Both the position numbers and the translations under genes were made by a program. This document shows positions 1-9,900 of a stretch of 64,000 bases of DNA, one piece after another. The notes beneath the pieces are model-generated. The model ran no database searches. It was not told where the DNA came from and saw only the letters and a program-made list of their open reading frames with translations. This DNA is from Geobacteraceae bacterium (lineage in GTDB: Bacteria; Desulfobacterota; Desulfuromonadia; Geobacterales; Geobacteraceae), in the NCBI GenBank assembly GCA_009773645.1, contig WSYB01000017.1, forward strand, positions 62,001-126,000, given 5' to 3'. Position 1 is the first letter of the stretch, and the number at the start of each line of letters is the position of its first letter.

Positions 1-2
1 TG

Positions 3-755
3 CAGAAACGCCAGCCCTCCGAAAACCAGGCCATCTTCCAAAGCGGGTGGAATGAGAATTACGAGCGTTGTCTTGCAGATGGGGTCTCCTGGGAAAGTCT
101 GAAACCCAGGTACATCAGGTCATTTCTCTGCACCCGCTATCAGCGAGACATCATTGCTCCAGAAACATCGGATTTTGTGGATGAACTGTTTTTCATCATC
201 CTGACGTACGCCTTTGAAAAATATCTGGGCTCGTTCGATACTGTCTACGAATTCGGGTGTGGCACGGGACGATACCTGTACATGCTGTCAAATGTTTTCC
301 CCGACAAATCCCTGGTCGGCCTCGACTGGACGGAAGCTTCCGCCAAAATCATCGGACTCATGAAGCAGCAGGGGAAAAATATTGAGGGCCACAGATTCGA
401 CATGCTAAATCCCGACTCGTGTTTCACCCTGAAACCGAACAGTGCCGTCATAACAATCTCATCCCTGGAGCAACTGGGAGAAAATTGTCAGCCATTCCTG
501 TCATATCTCCTGTCGGCCCGGCCGGCCTTGGTGCTTCACCATGAACCAATCGACGACTTTTATGATCAAGCAAGCCTGACTGACAAACTTGCCACTGCCT
601 ATCACCGAAGTCGGGGCTATTTATCCGGCTACTGGTCGCGGCTGCAGCAGCTTGCCAGCGAAGGCGAAATAGAGATTCTGGACGCACGCAGGACCAATCT
701 GGGCGACCCCTATCATGACGGGGCATCATTTATCGCCTGGCGACCCAAGGAGTGA
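3..755 (+). CDS. SAM-dependent methyltransferase, 5' partial
   Basis: The reading frame is open from the left edge of the window, so the start lies outside; an internal GTG at 177 is unlikely to be the real start because the frame continues upstream without a stop. The sequence YEFGCGTGRY is a class I methyltransferase motif I (SAM-binding glycine loop), followed by an acidic residue in GLDWTE that would bind the ribose. The rest is a Rossmann-like methyltransferase of unknown acceptor. It stops 4 nt before the start of the epimerase-like gene at 760, so the two are probably co-transcribed. Surrounding sugar and methyl-transfer genes suggest a role in surface or flagellar glycan modification, which is inference. 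Confidence 0.8.
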   Translation, partial: QKRQPSENQAIFQSGWNENYERCLADGVSWESLKPRYIRSFLCTRYQRDIIAPETSDFVDELFFIILTYAFEKYLGSFDTVYEFGCGTGRYLYMLSNVFPDKSLVGLDWTEASAKIIGLMKQQGKNIEGHRFDMLNPDSCFTLKPNSAVITISSLEQLGENCQPFLSYLLSARPALVLHHEPIDDFYDQASLTDKLATAYHRSRGYLSGYWSRLQQLASEGEIEILDARRTNLGDPYHDGASFIAWRPKE

Positions 756-759
756 ATAC

Positions 760-1272
760 ATGCTCGCAGTAGAAAAGACCAAATTAGACGGAGTACTGAA
801 GATCACCCCACCTACGGTGTTCGAGGATTTTCGGGGATTCTACATAGAGCTGTACAACGAGCAGCTTTACACTGAAGCTTTGGAGGGCGTGCAATTCACC
901 CAGGATGACATTTCCATATCATCTAAACATGTCCTGAGGGGCATCCACGGTGACAGCCACACGTACAAGCTCATTTCATGCCTCATGGGGAGGATATACC
1001 TGGTCATTGTCGATTGCCGCGAGACTTCACCGCAGTTCAGGCAGTGGGAGTCCTTCATCATTTCAGATAAAAATCATCTGCAGGTACTGGTACCACCCGG
1101 GTGCGGGGTAGCACACCTGGTCCTGAGCGAACAGGCCATTTTTCACTACAAGCAGACCTCGTACTATGACCGGACAAGCCAGTTCACGCTGTCGTGGAAT
1201 GATCCGCTGCTGAACATCTGGTGGCCGGTAAAAAATCCTCTTTTGTCACGAAGGGATGAGGGACTTGAGTAG
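760..1272 (+). CDS. RmlC-like dTDP-sugar 3,5-epimerase family protein
   Basis: This 170-residue protein matches the cupin fold of dTDP-4-dehydrorhamnose 3,5-epimerases: an early FEDFRGFYIE, the RGIH motif carrying the likely catalytic histidine, LMGRIYLVIVDCR, VPPGCGVAHLVLSE and the C-terminal SWNDPLLNIWWP. It should act on a nucleotide-activated keto-sugar in the cytoplasm; which sugar cannot be read from the sequence. I chose ATG 760 over the longer frame from 715 because AAGGAG sits at 748-753, seven bases upstream. It follows the methyltransferase by 4 nt and overlaps nothing functional downstream. A broken copy of its last 35 codons occurs at 6778-6888. Confidence 0.82.
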   Translation: MLAVEKTKLDGVLKITPPTVFEDFRGFYIELYNEQLYTEALEGVQFTQDDISISSKHVLRGIHGDSHTYKLISCLMGRIYLVIVDCRETSPQFRQWESFIISDKNHLQVLVPPGCGVAHLVLSEQAIFHYKQTSYYDRTSQFTLSWNDPLLNIWWPVKNPLLSRRDEGLE

Positions 1273-1297
1273 ATGCAACAAATGGGAGAGAGAACGT

Positions 1298-2779
1298 ATG
1301 CCGGAGAGACTCGATATACTGCTGGTCAATGTCGGAGGCACAAAAAAGACCGTATACCAAGAGTTGAGCAAGGAGTTTTCCGCCATAGAACCGCCGTTCT
1401 GGGCCGCTCTCACAGCTGGTTTCGTAAGGCAGCATGGTTTCAGCGTAGATATCCTTGATGCCAACTTTCTAAATCTGGACGTGCAGGAAACGGTTACCGC
1501 CATCAGGGAGCGTGACGCAAAGCTGACCACAATTGTAGTTTACGGCCAGCAGGCCAATACCTGTTCGCCCTTGATGACCGCCGTAGGACAGCTATGCACC
1601 GAGTTAAAAAAACAGTGCCCCGAAATCAGGATACTTCTAACCGGCTGGCATCCATCCGCGCTACCCCGCAGGACCCTTGAAGAAGAAGCATGCGACATGG
1701 TAGCCCAAGGAGAAGGTTTCTACACGCTGTTGGGATTGCTGCAAGGGAAGGACCTGTCCGAAATTCCTGGATTGTGGTGGAAGTCAGAGGGCAAGATACT
1801 AAACAACCCGCGGCCGAAAAACATCGAAGATCTTACCTCGGAATTAAATGATGTCGCCTGGGACCTGCTGCCGATGGCCAGTGGCAAATACAGGGCATTC
1901 AGTTGGATGTGCCTTGGTGATTTTTCCGAGAGAAACCGCTGCGCAACGATGTATACAAGCCTTGGATGTCCCTACCAATGCAAGTTCTGCGCGATCCATG
2001 CGACGTATGGAGAGCATAAAATCAGGTACTGGTCGCCTGAATGGGTTCTGCGGCAGATAGACACCCTGGTGGGGCAGTATGGCGTCAGACACATCAATCT
2101 GATCGACGAGCTTTACGTGTTTAACCCCGCTCATTATCTCCCCATCGCCGAAGGCCTTATTGAAAGAGGTTACGGGTTGAACATCTGCGCTTTTGCGCGT
2201 GTTGACCGGATTGACGCCATGCCCGATGATGAGCTGCATCTGTTGAAAAAGGCCGGCTTTAACTGGTTCAAGCTCGGGATTGAGTCAGTAAACGGTGATC
2301 TGCTTAAAGGGGTTACAAAAGGTGCGTACACAAAAGACGTAATCCGCAATGTCGTCAAAAGATGTCATGATGCAAGAATTGATTTTTGTGCCAATTTCAT
2401 ATTCGGTCTACCGGGAGATACCTGGGAGAGCATGCAGGAAAACCTGAACTTCGCCATAGAGCTCAACTGTGCCTTCCCCAGTTTTTTCTGCACCATGGCG
2501 CCTCCTGGCTCAGAACTGTACGAGGAAGCGTTGCAGAAAGGAATTCCACTGCCTGATTCGTGGAGCGGATTTGCACAGCAAGGGTATGACTTTCTGCCAC
2601 TGCCCACTGAAACCTTAACCGCTGCCCAGGTGCTCTGGTTCAGAGATTATGCCTTTGAGATTTATTTCAAGAACCCGAGATACCTCACCATGATCGATCA
2701 GAAGTTCGGGCGCGAAGCCCGCGAGCACGTGGAAAGCATGAACAGTATCAAACTGAGAAGGAAACTGTTAGGAGACTGA
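1298..2779 (+). CDS. B12-binding domain / radical SAM protein
   Basis: A 493-residue protein with an N-terminal B12-binding-like Rossmann domain (roughly residues 5-150) and a radical SAM domain with the [4Fe-4S] motif CPYQCKFC at about residues 224-231. This architecture (class B methyltransferases and relatives) often methylates unactivated carbon or phosphorus centres, but the family is diverse and the substrate is unknown. The start at ATG 1298 is preferred over an upstream ATG at 1256 because the upstream codons overlap the preceding gene and GGGAGAGAG lies just before 1298. It sits between sugar epimerase and FkbM methyltransferase genes, so modification of a sugar or a lipid-linked intermediate is plausible. 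Confidence 0.85.
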   Translation: MPERLDILLVNVGGTKKTVYQELSKEFSAIEPPFWAALTAGFVRQHGFSVDILDANFLNLDVQETVTAIRERDAKLTTIVVYGQQANTCSPLMTAVGQLCTELKKQCPEIRILLTGWHPSALPRRTLEEEACDMVAQGEGFYTLLGLLQGKDLSEIPGLWWKSEGKILNNPRPKNIEDLTSELNDVAWDLLPMASGKYRAFSWMCLGDFSERNRCATMYTSLGCPYQCKFCAIHATYGEHKIRYWSPEWVLRQIDTLVGQYGVRHINLIDELYVFNPAHYLPIAEGLIERGYGLNICAFARVDRIDAMPDDELHLLKKAGFNWFKLGIESVNGDLLKGVTKGAYTKDVIRNVVKRCHDARIDFCANFIFGLPGDTWESMQENLNFAIELNCAFPSFFCTMAPPGSELYEEALQKGIPLPDSWSGFAQQGYDFLPLPTETLTAAQVLWFRDYAFEIYFKNPRYLTMIDQKFGREAREHVESMNSIKLRRKLLGD

Positions 2780-2783
2780 ACAA

Positions 2784-3617
2784 ATGGCACGTGCGCTCGA
2801 CACGACATGGCTGCTGAACAAGTGCACCGATGATGAGAGTCGGAGCTGGATGGAGAATGTCCTGGCCTGGCGAACTTATGTATTCGAAAACAACCGCTTT
2901 GTCGATGAGAGAACCAGCTTTGTTCTGCACCTAGGTCGACATTCCCTGCGCTTCAAAGCCCCGTCCTCATTTTCGACGATCGAAGTTTATCACGAGATAT
3001 TCAAGGAGAATGCGCACTTTCTAGTACCGGAGTTTGCCGCGACAGATTACGGCGTGGTTTTCGACATAGGAGCCAACCAGGGGTTCTATACTTTGAAGCT
3101 GAAGGAAATATGCCCCCAGTGCCGGGTGATCGCCATTGAACCGAACCCGGCGGAATACGCCGTGTTGTGTGAAAACCTGGAGCGCAACAGGGTCGGCAAC
3201 GTCATGTGTGACAACGTTGCCGTGGCTCCTCATGCCGGTCAATTGCGCATGGAAGTCATCCCAGAAATCGGTGCCATCGGCGGTCAGTTGGTAAGGATTC
3301 CCGAACGTCCCTGGATAAAGGACGAATTCGTGAAAATGCTGGAGGTCCCCGCAGTAACACTTGATTCGCTGTTTACAAAGTATGAGGTTACGACGGTAGA
3401 TCTTCTCAAGATGGATGTTGAAGGGCTTGAACTGGAAATTTTTCAATCATGCACAAAGTTACAACAGATCAAACGCATAGTAACTGAATACCATAGCATG
3501 GCCATCAAAGATGAGTTAATTAAATTGCTGACCCGTAATAACTTCTCGCTTGTGTATGAAGACCCTAGTCCTTCAAACAGTTATAGCGGAGACTTATATT
3601 TTTTGAATAACAACTAA
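2784..3617 (+). CDS. FkbM family methyltransferase
   Basis: A 277-residue SAM methyltransferase. The motif VFDIGANQGFYTL (about residues 92-104) is the FkbM motif I, IAIEPNP is the ribose-binding acidic strand, and LLKMDVEGLELEI is the hallmark FkbM motif. FkbM enzymes O-methylate polyketides and sugars; in bacterial surface-glycan clusters they usually methylate sugar hydroxyls. AGGAG at 2770-2774 is placed for ATG 2784, four bases after the previous stop, consistent with an operon. The substrate is unknown. A second FkbM gene follows at 5663. Confidence 0.85.
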   Translation: MARALDTTWLLNKCTDDESRSWMENVLAWRTYVFENNRFVDERTSFVLHLGRHSLRFKAPSSFSTIEVYHEIFKENAHFLVPEFAATDYGVVFDIGANQGFYTLKLKEICPQCRVIAIEPNPAEYAVLCENLERNRVGNVMCDNVAVAPHAGQLRMEVIPEIGAIGGQLVRIPERPWIKDEFVKMLEVPAVTLDSLFTKYEVTTVDLLKMDVEGLELEIFQSCTKLQQIKRIVTEYHSMAIKDELIKLLTRNNFSLVYEDPSPSNSYSGDLYFLNNN

Positions 3618-3637
3618 ATATAAATAGAGAATTTACT

Positions 3638-4813
3638 ATGAATGTGTTTATAAAGGGACTGAATGGTTGTTGGATGCGCAAGACTGATATCCAGCGGTAC
3701 CGTGACTTCTTTTTGAAAAATGGTCATTCGATTGTGGATAACCCGGCTCAAAGCGATATCGTGATCTTGTGGACCTGCGCTTTCCGACAGGATTACAAGG
3801 ATAACAGCCTTTCCCAGATAGACCATTATCAGAAGGAATGCCACGCTGAAGTTGTGGTTGCAGGTTGTCTTCCTGACATTGACAGCAGCTCGTTACAACA
3901 TTTTTCCGGAAAGATTCTGAGCTGGCGTGACGACGAGACGGTAATAAGCCAAATTTTTCCTGGATCAAATGAGTTACGTGATATCCAAAGGAATGTCAGT
4001 GAAAACAAGCTTTGCGATGATGTTGCCGAGTATCGCAAACAGTATCCCGACAGACCGGCGTCTTTTGCTGATCAATTTACCAAACTGCACATCTCTGAAG
4101 GATGTCGTTTTGAATGCACCTATTGCTCGGAGCGCCTTGCCTTCCCGCAATATAGGAGTTTTTCGGTAAACTCGCTTGTTGAAGCCTGCCGGAAAAGTAT
4201 TGAAGTCACGGATCATAAAAAAATCATGTTGTTGGGGGATTCCATCGGCGATTATGGACATGATATCGGCAGCAGCCTTCCGGAGCTAATCCAACGACTT
4301 ATAATGCTTGACCCAGAAGTATCCGTTGCATTGCATGGTCTTAATCCGGCACATTTTATAAAGTATTATGATGATTTTACCAGATTGTTGTTAAAAGGCC
4401 ATATCCGCCATATAAGCTTGCCGATTCAATCCGCGTCCAACCGTATCCTTCGTCTCATGAATCGATCTTATATGCATGAAGAGATTGAACGTATATTCAA
4501 CCTGTTTCATGATATCGGCTTTTCACAGTTCGAGACACATGTCATTATCGGTTTCCCGGGAGAGTCTGAAGAGGACTTTGAGAAAACCTCGGATTTTGTT
4601 CTACGTCATCGTCCTACGTATGTACTGGCAAGTGGTTTTATGGAGGCATCCGGAGCACCTGCTGCCCAGCTGCCTGATAAAGTTGATGCACACACGAAGC
4701 GACGCCGCTCAAAAATTTTGGAAGAGCGGTTACATGCTGATGGGATCATATGCAATACGGATGATAGCGAGTTGAGTGCAGCTCGCTTCCATGCTTTAAA
4801 CCATGTTGATTAA
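3638..4813 (+). CDS. MiaB-like radical SAM (methylthiotransferase family) protein
   Basis: A 391-residue protein with the layout of methylthiotransferases: three cysteines in the N-terminal UPF0004-like domain (C11, C47, C77), then the radical SAM motif CRFECTYC at about residues 156-163. Known members (MiaB, MtaB, RimO) thiolate tRNA or ribosomal protein S12 and end in a TRAM domain; no clear TRAM domain is visible here. Its place in a glycan/methyltransferase cluster argues for a specialised small-molecule or protein substrate. The gene is visibly AT-richer than the sequence around 1-3 kb, which hints at transfer. ATG 3638 lacks a strong Shine-Dalgarno sequence. Confidence 0.78.
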   Translation: MNVFIKGLNGCWMRKTDIQRYRDFFLKNGHSIVDNPAQSDIVILWTCAFRQDYKDNSLSQIDHYQKECHAEVVVAGCLPDIDSSSLQHFSGKILSWRDDETVISQIFPGSNELRDIQRNVSENKLCDDVAEYRKQYPDRPASFADQFTKLHISEGCRFECTYCSERLAFPQYRSFSVNSLVEACRKSIEVTDHKKIMLLGDSIGDYGHDIGSSLPELIQRLIMLDPEVSVALHGLNPAHFIKYYDDFTRLLLKGHIRHISLPIQSASNRILRLMNRSYMHEEIERIFNLFHDIGFSQFETHVIIGFPGESEEDFEKTSDFVLRHRPTYVLASGFMEASGAPAAQLPDKVDAHTKRRRSKILEERLHADGIICNTDDSELSAARFHALNHVD

Positions 4814-4834
4814 TAACCGGAGGGATGTGCATAA

Positions 4835-5623
4835 ATGAACAAGGACAATACGATGGGAACAGGTGAACGCCAGTTTGATGGTCGTGCAAATTTTGCCGCG
4901 GACGACGATATAGAGTCGCTGCTGGATGCTCATTTTGAAAAGTTTGGAATTTCAAAAAGAGAGATCTGGCGAAATTTTCAGATTTATTCCCGCAGACTTT
5001 TCTTGAAGAAGTTTCTGGCTCACTATGAGTTTTTCCGAATGGTTGTCGACCTGCCCGGAGATATCGTTGAGCTGGGAGTATATCGAGGCGCATCATTGAT
5101 GTCCTGGGCAAACTTTCTTGAAATCAGAAACATGGGAGACCGGCAGAAACAAGTCTTCGGATTCGACAATTTTGCAGGTTTTTCCAACATCAGTGACAAA
5201 GACGGCAAGATCGACTCCACTTTTGGAAAAGTCTTGAATGGTTTTGACAGTAGTGGATTCGAGGAAATCTTAAGAGATGCAATATCAATTTTTGACAAAG
5301 ACAGGTTCATTCCGTACAAGCCGAGAGTAGTTTTAGTAAAAGGTGATGTTGAGGAAACGGTTCCCCGTTTTATCGAGGAAAATCCCGGCTTGAGAATCTC
5401 TCTGCTTCATTTTGACTGTGATATGTATGAGCCAACAAAGGTTGGACTCGAACACTTCTGGCCGCTTGTAGTACCGGGAGGAGTTGTGCTTTTCGATGAA
5501 TATGGAATTCGGCCATGGGAAGGTGAAAGCAGAGCTGTGGATGAGTACTTTGAAGGCAAGGTTAAAATTCAACGGCTTGATTGGTCGCCTAATCCAGGAG
5601 GGTACATTGTCAAAGGCCAATAG
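4835..5623 (+). CDS. TylF/macrocin-type O-methyltransferase
   Basis: A 262-residue protein of the TylF/MycE family of metal-dependent sugar O-methyltransferases. Visible landmarks are VELGVYRGASLMSWA (motif I), VFGFDNFAGF, and LLHFDCDMYEPT with the metal-binding aspartates, followed by PGGVVLFDEYG. TylF methylates a hydroxyl of a deoxysugar on macrolides, and relatives in surface polysaccharide loci methylate glycans. GGAGGG lies upstream of ATG 4835. It follows the MiaB-like gene by 21 nt and precedes an FkbM gene, so a sugar-methylating role is likely although the acceptor is unknown. Confidence 0.85.
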   Translation: MNKDNTMGTGERQFDGRANFAADDDIESLLDAHFEKFGISKREIWRNFQIYSRRLFLKKFLAHYEFFRMVVDLPGDIVELGVYRGASLMSWANFLEIRNMGDRQKQVFGFDNFAGFSNISDKDGKIDSTFGKVLNGFDSSGFEEILRDAISIFDKDRFIPYKPRVVLVKGDVEETVPRFIEENPGLRISLLHFDCDMYEPTKVGLEHFWPLVVPGGVVLFDEYGIRPWEGESRAVDEYFEGKVKIQRLDWSPNPGGYIVKGQ

Positions 5624-5662
5624 AGAAGTCCAGACAGCAGCAAATTAAGGGGAAATAACTAT

Positions 5663-6709
5663 ATGTCGGCAATAAATAAAATTCTCCAGGATTCTCTGTT
5701 TCTTTCCAGTGCCCCGGGAACAGCTTTACAGAAAACTCCCCTGGGTTTTATAGATATCGGCGCGAGAGGCGGTGTTATTCCAGATGTTGAACCTTTGGCA
5801 GGAGTGACAGCAGCAATGGCTTTCGAACCAGACAGGGGGGAGAGCGAGAACATCACACACAACATGAGCAGGAATATGCCGTATGCCCGGTTTCATGTCG
5901 CGCCGTGCGCAGTTGGCAGAGAAAACGGCAGCGCGTCCATGAATCTCTATGAGACGCCTAGCAATAATTCTTTTTTTGCAGTCAACAGACGTGTTGCCGA
6001 TCGTTACAATATCAAAACATTTGTAGAGTGTGGGACTCAAAGCGTACCAACAACAAACCTTGACACGTACCTATTTGAAAAGCTGGGTGACGAAGGACAT
6101 TGGGGTGAAATGCTGAAGCTGGATACTCAGGGAATGGAATTCGGCATACTCGAAGGCGCACAACGAACTTTAGCCGAGAGAACCGTAGCCATCATAGCGG
6201 AAGTCGAATTTTTCCGTATGTATAACGACCAACCTCTTTTTTCCGAAGTCGAACAGTTGCTTCGTTCCAACGGTTTTGCATTCTACGGATTCACCAAGAT
6301 GAGTTACCGTTCCCGCAAACAGATGGACAAGCATACATCTATTGGCCGGGAAAGAATTTTATGGGCTGATGCGGTTTTTTTCAAGGACCCGTTTCCCGGA
6401 GGATTTTGGAATAAACCCCTGACGGATCGTCAGAACTACGCTTTGTTCTCCAGCGCTCTTTTGCTCGGATACTATGATTTCGCTTTGGAGGTCGCGCTGA
6501 AAACTTGGGCACACGGCGAAGAGACCGAGCGCATCAAGGCGCTTGTCCGCAACTGTGCTACGGCTCCCCCTGAAGATGCTGTCAGGGCATTGCGGGAACT
6601 CACTCAAAGAGTCGAAGCAAGACCATATCTGGCAAATATTGAGATCGGTAGATTTATAGATCAGCGCCGCTTCACATGGGACTATGACGACGTCCCTAAC
6701 ATTGAGTAG
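5663..6709 (+). CDS. FkbM family methyltransferase
   Basis: A 348-residue FkbM-type methyltransferase. The FkbM core covers about residues 25-225: FIDIGARGGV, the acidic AFEPDRGE, TTNLDTYL and MLKLDTQGMEFGILEGAQ. The roughly 120 C-terminal residues are an extension not typical of the family and without a domain I recognise. AAGGGG precedes ATG 5663. The gene closes a run of seven closely spaced genes on the plus strand. Substrate unknown; by context probably a sugar hydroxyl. Confidence 0.82.
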   Translation: MSAINKILQDSLFLSSAPGTALQKTPLGFIDIGARGGVIPDVEPLAGVTAAMAFEPDRGESENITHNMSRNMPYARFHVAPCAVGRENGSASMNLYETPSNNSFFAVNRRVADRYNIKTFVECGTQSVPTTNLDTYLFEKLGDEGHWGEMLKLDTQGMEFGILEGAQRTLAERTVAIIAEVEFFRMYNDQPLFSEVEQLLRSNGFAFYGFTKMSYRSRKQMDKHTSIGRERILWADAVFFKDPFPGGFWNKPLTDRQNYALFSSALLLGYYDFALEVALKTWAHGEETERIKALVRNCATAPPEDAVRALRELTQRVEARPYLANIEIGRFIDQRRFTWDYDDVPNIE

Positions 6710-6777
6710 GAATTGCCCCCACACTATCTAACGAGTTTAGGGCTATAGATTGTATCGAGCTAGTGATTTATTGGAAA

Positions 6778-6888
6778 AGCCAGTTTACCTATTCATGGAA
6801 TGACCCCAGGCTGAATATCTGGTGGCCGATAGATAATCCTATTCTCTCAAGAAGGGATGCTGGTCTGGAACAGGAAGCCTTCTCTTAA
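6778..6888 (+). pseudogene. 3' fragment of an RmlC-like epimerase gene
   Basis: The frame 6778-6888 encodes SQFTYSWNDPRLNIWWP followed by IDNPILSRRDAGLEQ and a stop. This aligns with the last 35 codons of the intact epimerase gene ending at 1272 (SQFTLSWNDPLLNIWWP...). Upstream of 6778 the same frame shows no resemblance to the family, so only the tail is left. The fragment runs into the Shine-Dalgarno region of the next gene. It is most simply a remnant of a second epimerase gene lost when neighbouring modules were exchanged. Confidence 0.75.
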
Positions 6889-6910
6889 TAAAAGACCGGG
6901 AGCTTTACAA

Positions 6911-9900
6911 ATGTCACCAGTATCCTCAAACAAACTGCGCGTTCTCTTCATTCCTTTGGAATTCAAAACTTGGCAGAATGCAAGCCATTTTCAATACTGT
7001 GGTAACTATGCCTTTGAAGAGGGTTTTGAAGCCAATGACGTCGAATATTTGACACTGCCCGCTATTTATGAGAGTGATTCTAATATTGCATCATCTTGGC
7101 TTTACCATGCAAAAACATTGGTAGCAGGTAAAAAGTTTGACCAGGTCTGGCTTGAAATAGTGCATAGCAAGTATGATGAGATTTTTCTGGACTGGCTGAC
7201 TAAGGTTGCACCCATACGAATCGGATTCATCTACGAAAGCTCGCAGATGTCCACAGAGGCTTTTAATTGCAATCCAGAAGGAGCATTAAGGCGGAAAGCA
7301 AATCTTGGGAAAAATCTTTTTTATATCACACATGTAGTCGCTATCGATGAAGTAGATGTTGATGACTTCAATTCAAAGGGGAAAATACGTGCTAAATGGA
7401 TGTGGGATTCAAGTCTAATACCGAAACGGTATATTAAGCAACAACCTCCTGCTCCTCGATATGATTGTGCGGCTTTTTATGGGACCCTTTATGGAGACAG
7501 GAGTGCATGGTTAAACCACCAATCATTGAAAGATCTGTTGATCCAACCAAGCGCTTCCCTGGAACAGTTCACAACTTTGCCTGAAGAGTTCGATCAATTG
7601 AATAACCATGCTGAAGCCTTTCTCATCAGCGGTAATCATGTTACAGAGCAGTTTTATCTGTCCTATATGAGGAAGCTACGTGAAATACGGCGGGAATGTT
7701 TTGACCTTTGGTTAACCAGTTTACAAGAATATGCCGCTGTCGTTAATTTGCCGCAATTCGGGCATGCCTATGCAAGTCGAGTTGTTGAGGGCATGGCTGC
7801 AGGCAGGCCGGTAATAGCTGACATAATACCGGACCGCCCTAGAACGAGCGCTGTTTTTGAAAATGGTAAGGAGATCCTTCTTTATAGTCGAAATAATCCG
7901 GAAGAGTTAGCCGAACACATAAAACGAATTCAACGCGAACCTTGTTTTGCCATGCAGATCGCCGCCAACGCCAGCCGTAAACTGGCATCATTTTTTACTT
8001 CTGAAGAATTTGTGCGTCAGATTCTTGAATGGGAAGGATCAGGAAGACAACGTGGTTCCAAGACCGAGGCTTCGAATGCAATGGGCCATAGAACCATGCG
8101 GCTCGATAAAGCCAAAAACGCCGACAACTCACTCACCGCCACGTTTTTATCGAAAATTGCTGCGATTAGTAAAACGGAAACTTTTATTGAATCGGGCACT
8201 TTTATGGGCCACACTGCAATGTTGGCTGCCGACTTTTTCGAAAAAGTTCATTCCATTGAACTGAGTCCGGAGTTGTACGATAAAGCAGTGAAGAGATTTG
8301 AGAACAACAGAAAGGTATCCTTGCATTTTGGCGATTCGGCAGTTGTACTCCCTCAGATTCTAAAAGATATTGAGGGTTTCTCTCTCTTCTGGCTTGATGG
8401 ACACTATAGTGATGGAATAACTGCCAAAGGTCAAAAAAATACACCCATTATTGAGGAACTGCAAGCAATTAAGCATGCGGGCCGGAAAGATGTTTTTCTG
8501 CTGATAGACGACATTCGTTTTTTCCAGAAACCTGCGGCAGGTCTGCCGACGCATTCCACCCTGTCAGGCTATCCTACTATAGGTGAATTGTGTGACGCGA
8601 TTGTTGAAGTTAATGCTGATTTGAAGCTTGCTATTATAGGAGATATTGCTTTTGCTTATCCGCAGACAGCGGACCTTATTGTCTCACCAACTATTCATGC
8701 CTGCACTGTCAGCCGACTTTATGATGAACTAACGCACGTACCGATAGAACAAGTGCTAAATGCTGAACTTAATATTATTGCAAACGCGCAGGGAGATGAA
8801 TTAGAAGCGCTGCAGAACTTACACGAGATGTATGCCATTTCTGAAGAATTTGGAGCAGGCGGTCACTATCGACTTTGGTACGGGCTGACACTTGTTGCAG
8901 CCAACCAGTATCTTCAAGCCTGTGAACAATTCACATCTGCGATAAAAATCGGCCTGAATCATTGGCGAATCAAATGGTATCTTGCAAATTCATTGTACCA
9001 TTCCGGCAGTTGTTATGAATCAGCCCAGTATTTAGGAGAAGTCCTGACTTCAGCTCCTGACTTTTCTGAGGCAAGGCTGCTGTATGAAAAGATCGGCATC
9101 GATACTCTTAACAAACAAGAAACGAATGTTCCTGCCAATAAAAATCCAAGCAATACCTCAAGCGGAAATACACCCGATCAACTCGAAACGACAGATAATG
9201 ATGTAACTCCTCTGCGCCTGCACCTGGGCTGTGGCGAACAGTATCTTGACGGGTACGTCAATATTGACTATCCGTCGTCGAATCATAGCGTCATGCAGGT
9301 CAAGGCCGACAGGTATGCCGATATCACCACCCTCTCGTTTCCTGAAGGGACTGTCGATGAGATCCGCTTGCACCATGTGTTCGAGCATTTCAGCAGAGTG
9401 ACGGCGCTGGCACTCCTGATCCGGTGGCACGAGTGGTTAAAGGTGGGAGGGATACTGCATATTGAGACCCCTGATCTGGAAGGAAGCGCCAGGATCGTTG
9501 TCTCCAATGCACCATGGGGAATCAAGGCCGCCACAATCCGCCATCTGGCAGGGGACCATGCCGATGCATGGGCCTACCATGTCGATCACTGGTGCCCGGA
9601 ACGTTTCCAGCATACCTTGCAGCAGCTCGGCTTCCAGCAGGTTCAGCTCTCCTCGACCAACTGGCCTCATGAACCGTACCTCGCCAATGTGACAGCTGTT
9701 TTTGTCAAAGCCAGGTCAATGAACCGTGAAGAACTTGTGAAAGCGGCCGAGGAACTGCTTGCCGAGAGCCTCGTCAGCCCCCTGGAACAGGCCACGTATC
9801 AGGTATGGAAGGATCAATTCCACACGGCCCTTAATGGCGCATCGAATGATATCCCGCAGCGCCTTGTACAGATCGGCAATATGCTCCAGTCTGCGCAGCA

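Noticed and set aside
6857-6910. Upstream ATG extension of the multidomain glycosyltransferase
   Set aside because: It overlaps the epimerase remnant in another frame and the ribosome site favours ATG 6911.
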